This document shows, piece after piece, positions 12,499-24,018 of a stretch of 64,000 nt of DNA. How positions within the stretch are numbered: the stretch's first letter is position 1; each line of letters begins with the position of its first letter. Both the position numbers and the translations under genes were made by a program. The notes under the pieces are model-generated. The model was not told where the DNA came from and did no database searches. It saw only the letters and a list, made by a program, of their open reading frames with translations. The stretch comes from Lepidodermella squamata (lineage: Eukaryota; Gastrotricha), in assembly GCA_047495785.1 (NCBI GenBank), contig JBLDXI010000015.1, forward strand, positions 2,976,001-3,040,000, given 5' to 3'.

Positions 12499-13471
12499 AT
12501 GGGGGCGAATTTGGCAACTATGGCGGCCTCCTCTGCCACAATTCCGAGTATAATACCTGAAGCTAAGACAAACCAATCGCAGGAAAAACCAGCTCAACCC
12601 GCAGCAACACTCATGAATGCAGTTGAAGTTGACGACGAGCCCTGCCCGTGCTCGTGTTCGGCTCCGAAAGATGAAGGATGCCTCGCGCCTCTTGATCCAA
12701 CAAATATGGTTCGTACCGATTTTTGCTCACAAGTTGAAAGTTGATTTCTTTTATTTTAGATGGAGCCACCAAATCAGCGACCTGCCCCAGATCAGCCGTT
12801 CCCTCTATCGACGGAACGTATCATCTCGACCATACCTCGCGCTGGAGTTGACGGTAACGCCAACCCTAACTGGTAGATTTTCATAAATACTAAATGTGAA
12901 TCGAACTGACGATATTTTTTCATAGGGTTTACCCTTCTCCTCAAATGTTCTGGAATGCCATGTTGCGGAAAGGCTGGCGTTGGCAAGAGGCAGGATTGCA
13001 AGTATGTTTTACCGTTCGTTGCTCTTAATAGGGGCTAATATTTTGAAATTTCAGCCTGATGATATGTCCCACATCATCCGCATTCATAATGCTAACAACG
13101 AGTTATGTTGGCGTGAAATTCTAAAGTGGGAAGCTCTCCACGCTAACGAATGCGGAGCGCCAAAACTTGCCCGTTTTACTGGCAAAGCCCAGGACTTGAG
13201 CCCAAGAGCCCGCATGCGCTGCTGGCTGGGTTATGAGGCGCCTTTCGATCGGCATGACTGGGTCGTCGACCGTTGCGGTCAGGAGGTTCGTTACATCATT
13301 GACTTTTATGACGGAGGTGCCGTTGATCAGAGTGGCGTCTTCACGCTGTTGGACGTGCGGCCTGCTCTCGACTCTTTCCAAGCCGTTCGTGATCGCACTA
13401 AGGTCTGTCTGTGGCGCTGGAGATTAGCTGCGGAGGAGAAACTGGCGAGTATTCGATCAAAATCGACGTAA
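12499..13471 (+). CDS. HCCS: Holocytochrome c-type synthase (cytochrome c heme lyase)
   Basis: Attaches heme covalently to apocytochrome c in the mitochondrial intermembrane space. Exons 12499-12708, 12760-12872, 12926-13001 and 13055-13471 join in frame. The N-terminal part has a Cys/Pro cluster (EPCPCSCS) in the place of the heme-regulatory CP motifs. The conserved core follows: [44 protein letters not shown] (its His matches the heme-ligand histidine of human HCCS), [37 protein letters not shown] and [11 protein letters not shown]. About 270 residues, close to the animal family length. The start ATG at 12499 is the first in this frame. No operon partner is close by. Identification is firm. 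Confidence 0.95.
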
Positions 13472-13516
13472 TTTACCCGTGAACTTTAGTTGTCTCACTA
13501 ACTGCTAATAATGTAA

Positions 13517-13522
13517 AATAAA
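13517..13522 (+). terminator. Poly(A) signal of the HCCS gene
   Basis: AATAAA 46 nt after the stop codon of the heme lyase gene. Confidence 0.7.
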
Positions 13523-16345
13523 AATCATGTGTATGTTCTACTTGTTGAGCCTTGCAGGCGATATTGGACGGTATTTGTTGACAGCGTGCAAATGCTGAAC
13601 TTGTACGGAATGATAGCTTGAAAATCGCACACTACCTGTTTGTTGGAGGTGTAGAATGTTTACTGTGTCAAAGATCTAATTAAGTTTGGATTTGATGATG
13701 TCCGCTATTCCTGTCATGTTCATTATTTGCATCGTTTATTGAAGTCATACTCCATGCTAAAACTTAGAGACCCTACACTTTCTACATGTAGGATACCCGC
13801 GGCGAAACGAATAAACCTGAAGTTACTTGTGCCAAGATCTTGACATCAACCATAATTGTTGTTTGTACCTATAATTTAATCGATACACTGAACGAGAACA
13901 ACAGCAGAAAGTATAATTTCCCCAGCAAATTGCAGAGGAAATGAAAGCTGCGCCTCAGTGAGCCACTAGTTAGTCCGTTTAGTTCGTGTGGCTTAAACTA
14001 AAATAGAAATGTTGCGTGTAGAGGCAGCACTTGGGATTTATATACGATCATTTTGAACGCGATGACATTTCCCTTCGTGTATTGAAATGTAACGCAATTA
14101 ACAGTGTTTTTAGTGGCGGACAGGTTTAGCTATCAAAAGTTACACAACGCTATCGAAAGTGTAGTATCTGGCATGAGAAAATTTGCTGGACTTGACAGCT
14201 TGCGACTAGGGTATTGCCCAATGTTCTCGTTGTTTATAGTAAGTGATCGCCTATTGAACGCATTAACAACATAAATAACATCAGACAGCAGCTCGGAATC
14301 TCTGAAAGGCTATTAAAAACACTTGGACTTGAGAGAAAATCCGCAAAAACTAGTTGAAGTGGAAAAATGTCAAAGATTGCCGTAAAGCGCCAATTTCGGC
14401 TAGAAGCAATATTTAAATTCCAGTTGAACAGTCAAGAACTGATAAATATCAACTTTTTATTCTCTGATCAATTCGAAGTTCATTTTCGCACCAAAAATCG
14501 ACGTCTACAACTGAAATAATAGAGCATAACATTCATATATTCGAAATCAGTTTATGAGAACATTCGGGACCTTGTTTCTTATTATTATTTGTCTCATTCA
14601 GCAACAGCTAAACCCATTGTTAAAGGTTTAAAACGTCTAAAAAATCGTTAACATATTAATTCATTGAGTTGTGGGCAACGGCATATAGTTCCAATAAAAC
14701 GGAGGATATAACCGAATAGGACTGCAAGAATAAAATGAGGAATTGTGTAATGATACATGTTTCAAGGTATTTCGAAGTCGATGTCTCCCGATATGAGTTC
14801 GAGCTTGTCAAGTTGGGGTTGAAACGGTAAGTCCACGCCATAGAGCCATAGATGAGAAAAGTACGGTCTTGTGTATCTTGTGTATCTTGTGACTGCATGT
14901 TTGGAAGCTACCGCTCTCAGATCTGCGGACTCTAGGGTACATTAGGATGGAAGCTACCTAGGCCATCTCACCATTTCCGGCAATTCAACAGGGCGGGTAA
15001 GTACAGGGAACTAAGATACAAACGATATTATAACGAAATTCATCGCGCCAGGCAAAAAGTTTCGTTATAACGGTTTTCACTATATTCTCTAAAATTCTCT
15101 ACGAACAAGCCATTCAATTATTTCGCTAATGCAGATATTGGATTTGTTATAGTGAAAGCGCACTGTAAATAAGTGTTTCAGGCGCGTTTCTGGGGGAAGC
15201 TTGTTCCTTCATCTAACCTTCGAATTTAACTTTTCAGGAAGCGTGCGTTCCGCGGCCTATCCAGTTGCTAGGTATATAGTAGGTGTCCTCCAGGTGGAAT
15301 GCTCTACTCCTTTGCACCTTGTTACCCGTTACGAACCAGACGAATTTAGTTTAAAAAATCTAGCGTGTCAAGGATTGAACGTCGGCGTCAATCTACATTT
15401 TGCGTAGTGTCAATTTGCTTTGGCGTGCGCCATAAAGTTAATTTCAAATACCCAGTGACGATTCAACCTGAACACATTAAATGTGGACAGATTAACGCTT
15501 TGTAAGCTACTGATTCATTTGCTAGCTGCCAGCCGTCTCACGCTATTCAAGCTTGCAGGAAAAAAACGAGACAATTTGCAGAAATCAGAAAGTATTTCCA
15601 GCGCCATTTGACAATGGAAAAAAGTATAAGCGTGCCCCTGTAGGTCTGTTTGGTGAGGCGCCAAGTCCCATTTCGGGGGTGAAGACTGGGACAAACACAA
15701 TTAATTAGGTTAACATAGAACCAAGTATTGGAAGTTTATGTTAACATGAATATTGATGATTAGGAAGTTTTAGGTAGGGTGGCATTATTCAGTTGAGCCT
15801 AAAAGATCAAGCTTTCCCCCTCTAAAACGCTAAGGCTAGAGTAACCCATAGCTTATTCAAGCACAACGGCTGGATTGTCATCATAGTTGAGCCGTCGCCT
15901 GTAACTGCTTTTGAAATCCAAGTTATTTTTGAAATTAAACTTGAACTTGATTGAGCATTTGCCTACGACAGATTAAGTACATTGTATTCGTGCAAGGACG
16001 GTCTCTCATCCAACGGGCGCAGATGGTAGCGCAGATGGTAGAGGTAAGGTGATGAGTTACCTCTTATTAGTGAAGGTGAAGTTGCTTTTGTGTTCTGTAA
16101 CAAGCGGGAAATATGCGGTTATGCGGCAATGTGGTTATGGATCGATTGCTGATTTTTCATCGTTTGAACTGCCGCGCAATACGACGTTACCGTTGACAAC
16201 TGAAAATTTAAAAATCTCTTTAAATTATTGAAAATTAATTTTAAACATATTTATTATTTTACTTTATTTGCCGGTGGAAATCAAATTTAAATGTTTAAAA
16301 GAGCGGCGGATTTGAGATGTTTTTGTTGGTCTTTGGACTTGGCGC
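13523..16345. other. Gene-free region
   Basis: About 2.8 kb with no supported gene. It contains an inverted repeat built on TTATAACGAAA/TTTCGTTATAA near 15027-15073. A GCGCAGATGGTAG direct repeat at about 16017-16042 recalls a tRNA D-arm but no tRNA can be folded around it. Confidence 0.5.
15027..15073. repeat. Short inverted repeat resembling a decayed transposon end
   Basis: ATTATAACGAAATT and TTTCGTTATAACGG face each other across about 20 nt and are followed by TTTTCACTATA. A TTATAGTGAAA block sits about 85 bp downstream. This style is typical of pogo/Tigger-like termini, but no transposase is present. Confidence 0.4.
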
Positions 16346-17227
16346 TTGTCGTTGTTGTTGTTTCCTGTACGTCCTGTGGCCGATTCTCCTGCTATCATCA
16401 CTCCTCCATCTCCAATTGAAAGCTTTATGCTTCAACCGTACGGTTATCTGCAGTACAGCATGGCATCAGGTAGACATCAAAATTTCTCGTCAGATGACGA
16501 CAGTGGGTCTAACTTGACTCCTCCTAATGCGGCTAACCTCTCATCTGTTGGGGGCAGTTCTCTGATGGCAATGGATGCATCTGGAAACCCGTCGGTTCGC
16601 CAGCAATCACGCTCTCACAGCTCTGCTGAGCAGCGGCGACGCGATGCTATTAATTCGGGTTATGACGCATTGCTTGATCGCCTGCCGTCAGATATTCGCG
16701 ACAGCTACGCCGCTAAACGGCTTCACAAAGCGGACATTCTTACTGCTGCTATTCAGCGTATAGAAGAGCTTCTCTCGCAAAAACAACAGTTGGCTGCCGA
16801 GTGCGATGCGAGTGGTCGTGAGCTAGCAGCTCTCCGTGTAATTCGTGCTAACTACGAGCAGATGATGGCATCTCAAGCCGCTGCGGAAGAGGCGACTGCG
16901 CCCTCTTCGTCCAATGGCTTCGACACCGAGGAGGATGCCAAACTTGCTCTTTACTCGCGAGTTCTTGAAGCTTTACATGGCTCCCTTGAGCAGACGCTTA
17001 GTGAACCTACAAGCCGAGTGACAGGGCAGCAGACAACTTCGACTGCTTTTGATCGGTTGTCTCAGGAACTCATGCTGTGGCTTGAGACAGCATGTTCTCC
17101 ACAGTCTCTCGATGGTCTTACTTGCGACGCAGCGGCTTCATTGAATGCCGGAAGTAGTGGGAATCAAGTCGCAGGCTCAACTACCGTTTCTTCGACGACT
17201 AATATAAGTCACAGTGGCAAAAAGTGA
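16346..17227 (+). CDS. MLX: MLX-type bHLH leucine-zipper transcription factor
   Basis: Nuclear partner of MondoA/ChREBP (MML) proteins, binding E-box and carbohydrate-response elements. Single exon as seen. The basic-helix-loop-helix lies near residues 88-145, with the E-box-reading motif HSSAEQRRRDAINSGYDALL, loop PSDIRDSYAAKRLHKADIL and helix 2 AAIQRIEELL. It runs into a zipper ending NYEQMM, as in MLX. The C-terminal LSQELMLWLETACSPQSL matches the conserved MLX dimerisation/cytoplasmic-localisation region. The first ATG in this open frame is 16346; ATGs at 16427 and 16460 are also possible, and an upstream exon cannot be excluded. The KNL-2 gene starts only 270 bp after its stop on the same strand. 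Confidence 0.85.
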   Translation: MSLLLFPVRPVADSPAIITPPSPIESFMLQPYGYLQYSMASGRHQNFSSDDDSGSNLTPPNAANLSSVGGSSLMAMDASGNPSVRQQSRSHSSAEQRRRDAINSGYDALLDRLPSDIRDSYAAKRLHKADILTAAIQRIEELLSQKQQLAAECDASGRELAALRVIRANYEQMMASQAAAEEATAPSSSNGFDTEEDAKLALYSRVLEALHGSLEQTLSEPTSRVTGQQTTSTAFDRLSQELMLWLETACSPQSLDGLTCDAAASLNAGSSGNQVAGSTTVSSTTNISHSGKK

Positions 17228-17312
17228 TAATCATAATTTTAAATTCTGAATGGGAGATCTTATCAAATTGTATTTTTATCGTCTATCACGCCTTGCTACC
17301 TGATGTGTCTCG

Positions 17313-17318
17313 AATAAA
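17313..17318 (+). terminator. Poly(A) signal of the MLX gene
   Basis: AATAAA 86 nt after the MLX stop and before the KNL-2 start. Separate 3' ends would be expected even if the two genes share a primary transcript. Confidence 0.6.
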
Positions 17319-17496
17319 ACCTGTTCAGCTTACGAAGGTTTGGGGTTAGAAATTTTTTCCGTGAATATTTTCATCTGAGCTGCTGATTGATATGAGTTTA
17401 TTTTAATCTGTTTAGTGTTTTATCTATTTGGAGTTGATCATCTGCTGATAGGTGAAGGATTACACATGTTACTACGTGGTTAACCGCCACTTGATA

Positions 17497-20400
17497 ATGC
17501 AAATTCCAGTACAACTACCGCATTCGCCTCCTAAAAAAGATAAACTGTTCAATGTCCAGTCGATAAACTCATCCAACGTTGCAGAAAGCTCTTTCGTCGA
17601 TGGTACTCCTGCTGCCCAGAGAGATCTTTACCGCACTTGCTATCCAGATGAGCTGCGCCAGTCCCCTGATAGCAATTCCCTGTTAGAAAATGATCAAAGT
17701 AAGTTCAATTCACTGTTAAACGCGTCTCATCATATCTATTTTTGCTATAGCCACTCATGTCAATCGATCAGTTCAAGCATTCAACACGCCTCATCCGATT
17801 AAAGCATTTGCTGAGGTTGTTCGTGTCATTTCGGACGTTGACGACGAAGAATCAGAAGCCGATGCTCCTCCACCGGCACGGCTTTCGAAGCCGGTTCCCT
17901 TGAGTGAATTTAGAGTAGCAGTGTTGCCTCCCCCGACTCCGTTTAATTCCACACGTATTCCTATTGATCGGCCTCCAGATGAACACACAGAGGAACAGAT
18001 GGTTATTGAACCGCCACCGGTAGTACCGCCTGTGGATTATCAACCTGAACCAGAACCTGAACCTGAGCCAATTGAAGTCGAGGTAGTTCCCGAGGCGGTT
18101 ATCCCGCCCCCAGCGCCACTGCCTGTAATTAACGTCGAGTACAAGTCATGGGCGTTACTGCCTACAAAAAAGTTTTCTGGTGTCTTCATTGGAGGTCAAA
18201 ACATCGCCACCGGTTCTCCTGCTAACTCATCTCGAATAGTTGAGCGTCTCGATTTCACAATAGTTAAATCGGCTTCTGGCGCTGTTATTCGGCTAGTTGG
18301 TCCGCCTAATCAGAGCCAAATGCGCCGGTTTAACATTTCGCGTTTGGTTATCAGTTTATTTGCTAAAGGATTTCCTACTGATTGGGCGGCCCTAGTTGAG
18401 GGTGAGATGAACCGTTTGAAGAGTGCGCCTGATGAAATTAGGGAACAAGTTATCGCCCGTCTGAAAGAGATGGACGAAGCTCGTCAGGTCATGTCACACT
18501 CTCAAAACGTCACTTTGGCTTCATTAACTCAATCCGTGAGCCGAACATCGATTCCGAAGAAGTCGACTGCTTGGAGTAAGAAAGTGACGGTGGCTACTAA
18601 TGATTCGGATAAGATCCTCAATTTACCTACGATTGTCGAAACTCCTGATTCAGAAGGCCCGCGCTATGGACCACATGTCAGTTACTATTAAGAAATTTTG
18701 AGAAAAATATTAATTTATCTTGTTTTCTTCCTTAGCATTTTCCTATCGAAGGTTTTACGCCGAAGAATAACGTTCAACTCTCTGAAGAAGATGAAGACAT
18801 AGAAGACGAGGAAGATGAGGATGCCGTAGAATTTCGTGAAATCGATGAGGAAGCTTCATCAGAGTCGATGGCTGAATCGAGAGACTTATCAGAAACAGAC
18901 GATCGGCAGCATTACCAGCGCAGAAGAGCCCGTCAAGGCAACAAACCGGCGAGAAGTAGAGCAGCAGCGACCAGCAAGAAGAGGCGCAGCCCTGTAAAAA
19001 AAGTCGCGCGTGAAGCTCAAGCTGCTAAACCAACTCGCGGCGGTGTAGCGAAGAAGCCTGTAAAAGTCACGCAACAAGTTGCCGATGCGGTTGTCACAAC
19101 TGTTAAAAAGGGCGCCGTAACCAAGAAGATGGATATAGGCAAGAATTCTTTGGTAATTCCAAATGGCGAAAATGTCTCGTTATCGACCGATCTTAACACT
19201 GTTGGATCGCATTCAAAAGCTGCACCGATCCGGGGAGGGAGGACTGCTGTTAAGGTGGCTGCTAAGCCTGTCGTGTCTTCCGGCTCCAGTTTGGACCTGC
19301 CTAGTCAAGAATCGTCGCAAACTGGTTCGAAAAGACCGACTCGGAAGAGGAAAGAGTCTTCTCCGCCCCCGCCTCCTCCTCCTCCACCTGCTCCTGTCGA
19401 AGCGCCGAAGAAAACCGCGGCTAAACGAGGTGGAAAATCGGCGAAAGAAGTCCAATTAGAAGAAATCCCTCCGCAGACAGTAGTGAAAAAGCCTGTGAAA
19501 CGGAGAAGTCAGGAATCAATTTCTCAACTCCCCGACCCGGTTCCTGTTGCGAATTCAAAAAGAGCGAAAAAAGTCGTGGAAAGCGCGGAAAAATCGGTCC
19601 CAGTAGCCCCGAAAACTACCGCTCGAAAAGCGCCTGCTGAAGCCGAGAAAGTCCCAATTGTCGCGGTTGTTAAGCTTACGGATGAGAAGGACGCGAGGCC
19701 TAAACGGGGCGGGCGGAAAGAGCCTCAGGAAGAACCGGCGCCTGTTCCCGTCGCACCTGTGACATCTCGAAAAGCTGGTAAAGCCACGAAATCGCAACCA
19801 ACTGCTGCCCGGCAGAAAGTGGCGGAGAAAGGGGATGAATATGAGTTTATTGGCAGTCCACCGAAAAAACCGGCGCCGTTAACCGTTGCGAAACAGCCAG
19901 CTGTTCAGCCGAAGAAAACGACATCGGGCGGGAAAAAGAAGCAGCAACCGGTGAAAAATCCGGCTCCTTCAAGCAGCCAGTTTATGAGTCCTGCAAGCTC
20001 ACCTAGTCGCCAACCTAAGTAAGTCTTTATAAAAATAATATCGTTTTTATTAAGAAGTTTCGAAAACTTGCAACCAAACGCAAATTCATGAAAATTGCCA
20101 TTTTAAAATAGTTTTTTTCGGATTAGTTTGAAAGTTGGGACCAGGCCTGGAAATTACAAAGAATTTTAGCGTGATTTGTTGGATGTTTTTAATTAATTTT
20201 TTCTCATTTTGTCTAATTTTACTCAAGCGTGTCCCAGAAGTTGCGGCACTATTTTTTAATTTGGCAACTTATTGTGGGAAGTTCCATCTTCTATCCGCGA
20301 TTTAACGGAAGAAATGATAAATTTACCGAAGAAATCCCAGTAAACCCCGTTGTTCGGTAATTTTCGGTATTTTACCCGGTTGGACCAGATTTCTCCGGAA

Positions 20401-21662
20401 TTTTTTAATCCCATTAATTTCATTACTATTCTCGTGATTTTTTTTAAATTTTTCTAAACTTTTTCTGGCCTAGAGATGGACCTGTCTCTCATTTCAGAGT
20501 TTCTGAACCCTTTTCCGTGTATTTTCTTTGCTTTCAATATTTATAGGTCTCGCTGTAATAGGGCAATTAAAATCTTGAGATATTTTGTATTTTAATTTGT
20601 ATTATTTTTTTTACATTGTATTCATCCATTCAGTTTTTATTGATTTTAAGTTCAATAATAATTTTTATTTTCAGCCCCCTTCGATCTATGCCAGTTCCGC
20701 CCGTCGGAGGCAGCAGCGCCCTTCGCCCGTGGACTGATTCGGAACTTGAGCGTTTGAAACGCGCTATCATCCAAGTGCCAACCAACGCCAGCGACTACTG
20801 GAAATCCGTCTCCAATCTGGTGGCGACTCGCAGCGAAGAGGAGTGTTTTTCACTCTACAACAAGCGCATGGACATTCAAAAGGCGACAAACTGCTTGATG
20901 TTCAGTAAACTCGCCCCGGTTTCAGCGGCTGATACCAGTCTGAACTGCGCGCCGATAACCCCGGAAAAGCCAGCGGCCACGAAACCTCCAGCGAAAGGCA
21001 AGGCCGCGGCGAAAAACCAACCGAAGAAGTCGCCGGAGAAGAAACCGGCGAAGAAGGTGATAACAGCAAAAGCTGGTACTCTAAAGCGCCGCGAGCAGAT
21101 CCGGAAAATCGTGCAGGACGAAGCGGCGGATGACTGGGCGGTGAATAACCACGACGCGATGAGCCACGTCGGCGGCGGGTTGACGCAAAGTGAGAAGAAC
21201 GCGTTGGTCGGCGAAGATTTAGCGCTGATAACGCCATCAGCCGGGCTGGCTAGTAGCAGCTCGATGGTAACAGCCGGCGGCCAGGCGCTGTCGGGCATCG
21301 ACAACGAGGGCGCGGCGAATTCGATGATTTCCAGCGCGCTCGAGGTGCCGATGTCGAAGGACCGGCAGGATGCGGATAAGTTGGTGCAGCGGATCCGGAA
21401 ACAGGGCGCGGCGAAGCAGGGTGGCGCGAAGCAGACGGGGGCTGTGCGCAAAAAGGCGCAGGGCCTCGATCACCTGTCGCCGATGGGTGCGAAGTTGCGC
21501 AATTTCATGCCAAAAAACATGTCGACGCCGCAGATTCCGGCTGGGCTGCGGCGCCGCGAGTCTGACGACGAGGCGGAGGACACGCTGCCGGCGTCCGAGT
21601 CCACCTTAACCGAAATTCCGGCGAAAAAAGTTGCTGCGAGTCCTATTTCGTACAAACGTTGA
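17497..21662 (+). CDS. KNL2: KNL-2 / Mis18-binding protein 1 (SANTA + Myb centromere protein)
   Basis: Centromere licensing factor needed to load CENP-A nucleosomes. Exons 17497-17698, 17751-18676, 18736-20018 and 20675-21662 join in frame to about 1132 residues. A SANTA domain lies near residues 195-288 (EYKSWALLPTKKFSGVFIGG, FNISRLVISLFAKGFPTDW). A long basic Lys/Pro/Ala-rich disordered linker fills exon 3. A SANT/Myb domain lies near residues 820-872 (LRPWTDSELERLKRAI, then YWKSVSNLVATRSEEECFSL). This SANTA-then-Myb order is that of nematode KNL-2 and vertebrate M18BP1. An acidic stretch (EEDEDIEDEEDED) precedes the linker. The last exon is markedly more GC-rich than its surroundings. The start is the first ATG in frame; an upstream exon is possible. 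Intron 3 contains a dispersed repeat. Confidence 0.88.
20228..20573 (+). repeat. Dispersed intronic repeat, copy 1
   Basis: Lies in KNL-2 intron 3. Aligns by eye over its whole length with 28300-28685: shared blocks include TATTTTACCCGGTTGGAC, TTCTCC.GAAT, ACTATTCTCGTG, GAGTTTC.GA.CCCTTT and CGCTGTAATA. Non-coding; family unknown. Confidence 0.7.
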
Positions 21663-22016
21663 TTATTTGTTGCGTTTTTATGTATTCTCGTTTATTTTAG
21701 ATCAATAACTAGGCATTTTTTCCACTTCTCGACGCTCTTATGAATACCTGAAAGCTCAGTTTTTTATGTAACCGTGACTAAACTGGTGTTTCTATCTCTC
21801 GCAATTGTATCGATGCTTCCGGCTGCTCATGATTGTTCTTTTCTAGCTGTGTTACTTATCTACCTATCTATGCATTAGGCTGTCGTTATTGTATACCTTG
21901 ATATCTATCTTATTACTATATATTATTGATTTGTAATCTCGTCAACGTGGCCGCGAGCCATTTGTGTAATATGTGTAATCGCTCTCTTTTAATAATTAAT
22001 TGATAAATGAAGTCGA

Positions 22017-22022
22017 AATAAA
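22017..22022 (+). terminator. Poly(A) signal of KNL-2
   Basis: AATAAA about 355 nt after the stop codon. Confidence 0.6.
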
Positions 22023-24018
22023 AACGATGTTTTTTGTCTCAAATTGTAGTCTTTTTGATAAACTTCACCGTGTATTCATAGGAATGCCTTTTATTACAGT
22101 ATAATTTCACCACGTCAGTTCGAGATGTAACCAACGAAATATTCCGTGTATTTCCGATTAATTTACAAGAGACCCGGGTAGAGTCCGTTCTATTTTGGAA
22201 TCTTGAAGAAAAGGCGTTGTCTGGGACAACATAATTTGAATATTCCACCATTGAAAATACTGAAAAGCGCAAGCTTGGCCGCCCGTCCGGAGAATTTAGC
22301 GGAGAAGGACAATTGTAATGAATACTCCTACAGTGATACCACGTAACGTTAAGCTCCTAAAAGTAGTTTCGCGTCAATAAGGTACCATCTAATGTGTTTT
22401 TTCTTTTCTTCTCCACGGACTGTTGGGAAGCTCAGGCTTGAGCAGCGGATGGAAGATTTTCCCATGTAAACATCAGAGGTTTTCGGGCAATGAAGTATTC
22501 TACATAGCTTCGAATTTTTAATTTCAAGGTGAGCCTCAGAAGTGGGCGACCCGGGGAGAATAAAAAATACCACAGCCAATGGGGTTCGGGGGTCCACAGA
22601 CATTTGAGTCCTTGACAACTCAGCCTACGACAACTCAGCCTTCAAACTATAAAGTCCGGCTCACATGCTAATAGAGTTAAGTATTTTCGTAAAATTGAAT
22701 AAAGGCTAAGTTGTCGTAGGCTGAGTTGTCGCGATATTATTAGAATTAGAAAAAGGCTGTGTTGTCGCGGGCTGAGATGTCGCAAATTGAAATAATATTT
22801 ACAATGGCTGAGTTGTTGTTTTCCGAATTGTCGAGACTCAGTTGACGGAATACGACTTCGGGATGTGTGGCCAAAGATTTACCGAACGGAGAAATTTCCT
22901 ATTTCATTTCATTTTGGCATGCCAAAGTGCCCACTGCCAAAGTCACTCGATTCGGCGGTGGTATATAAAATATTGCGTCATTCTGACCGCTGGAATGCCA
23001 TTTTTTGCTAGTTGAGTTGCGCTTTCATGAGCGCTACGTCGTCGCAATTATCCGCAATTATTATTGCGATACATGTGACCATATCTGTGTCGTAATCAAA
23101 TAGGAAATTTAGTTAGAACTCAGTCCAACCATTTCGTACCAATTTGCTGAAAAACCTAGCTAGGTGTAACTGATTAAGCTTGTGAAACAAGAATATGTTT
23201 GAAATGGCAAAAAAATGTTGAGCACCCCTAAGAAGGCAAAAAGAGTCTCCCAAACATAGAAGGCTATCGAAATGAGAATGAAATAAAGTTTTGCCGTAAG
23301 TTCTCATAAAATGCTGAAATCTTGTAATTATTAGATTCTAAGTAAAGTGGGACAAAAACAATTATGTACTTGGGAAATCGATGTCCAGGAATTTCATTTT
23401 TTGTTCAGTTTTCGATTTTAGAAAAAAATTGAGCATTTTAGTTTTACTGAAATAGGAAATATGGAAGGATGTCGAAAGCGGACTTCTGTCTTTTCGGCTA
23501 AATTCCGGCTAAATTCTCTAAATTGCTTCCAACATCCAAAGCCAAAAAGGGCTACAAATTGGTATCTCTCGAGAAAATTGAGCGGAACATCATCTTTTTG
23601 AAGCTTCTCATCGCAATAGCTTGGACAGGTCAGCAGCTTGACGGATGTGTGCTAACCTCTCTTTCCGTTGCCGCTGAAAGTGATATCACTCTCTCTTGCA
23701 CGTTATCGTCCCTAGTCAACTAGTGCTGATAGCACGTAGCATAGTAAAAGCTGGTGTGAAATTCCATTGCACCGGTTACTCCATAAGCCATGCGAAACAA
23801 ACAACTTTCACCCAGCTGTAGAAGAAGAAGCTGTAGTTGTAGTAGTACCTAGTGGTAGGCTATTCTACGCAAGCTTTTACGCGCTCATTTTATATTCAAA
23901 AAATAGTAGTCCACAACACGCGTGTTTGTTTACTGTTTTCAATAACTGAGATGAATGTAAAAATTCTATATATTATACCTTAAAACTTTTAGGGAGGGTA
24001 TTTTTCTTGTAAAACAAA
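22023..24018. other. Intergenic region with inverted repeats
   Basis: About 2 kb without a gene. It contains a 29-bp inverted repeat (22614-22730) and several degenerate GGCTGAGTTGTCG units up to about 22850. The final part is the SLC26 upstream region. Confidence 0.5.
22614..22730. repeat. 29-bp inverted repeat with internal GGCTGAGTTGTCG units
   Basis: The left arm 22614-22642 and right arm 22702-22730 are reverse complements with one mismatch, separated by 59 nt. Each arm holds two copies of CTCAGCC..ACGACAA or its complement. Further imperfect direct copies follow to about 22850. Confidence 0.75.

Noticed and set aside
16015-16050. tRNA D-arm-like GCGCAGATGGTAG repeats
   Set aside because: No matching acceptor, anticodon or T arm could be found around them.
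19250-19259. TTAAGGTGGC in KNL-2 exon 3
   Set aside because: Explained by coding sequence (Val-Lys-Val-Ala codons); not counted with the intronic motif.
20876-21451. Long minus-strand open frame (191 codons) opposite the last KNL-2 exon
   Set aside because: Cys/Phe/Ser-rich translation typical of the antisense of a GC-rich Lys/Ala-coding exon; no family features.
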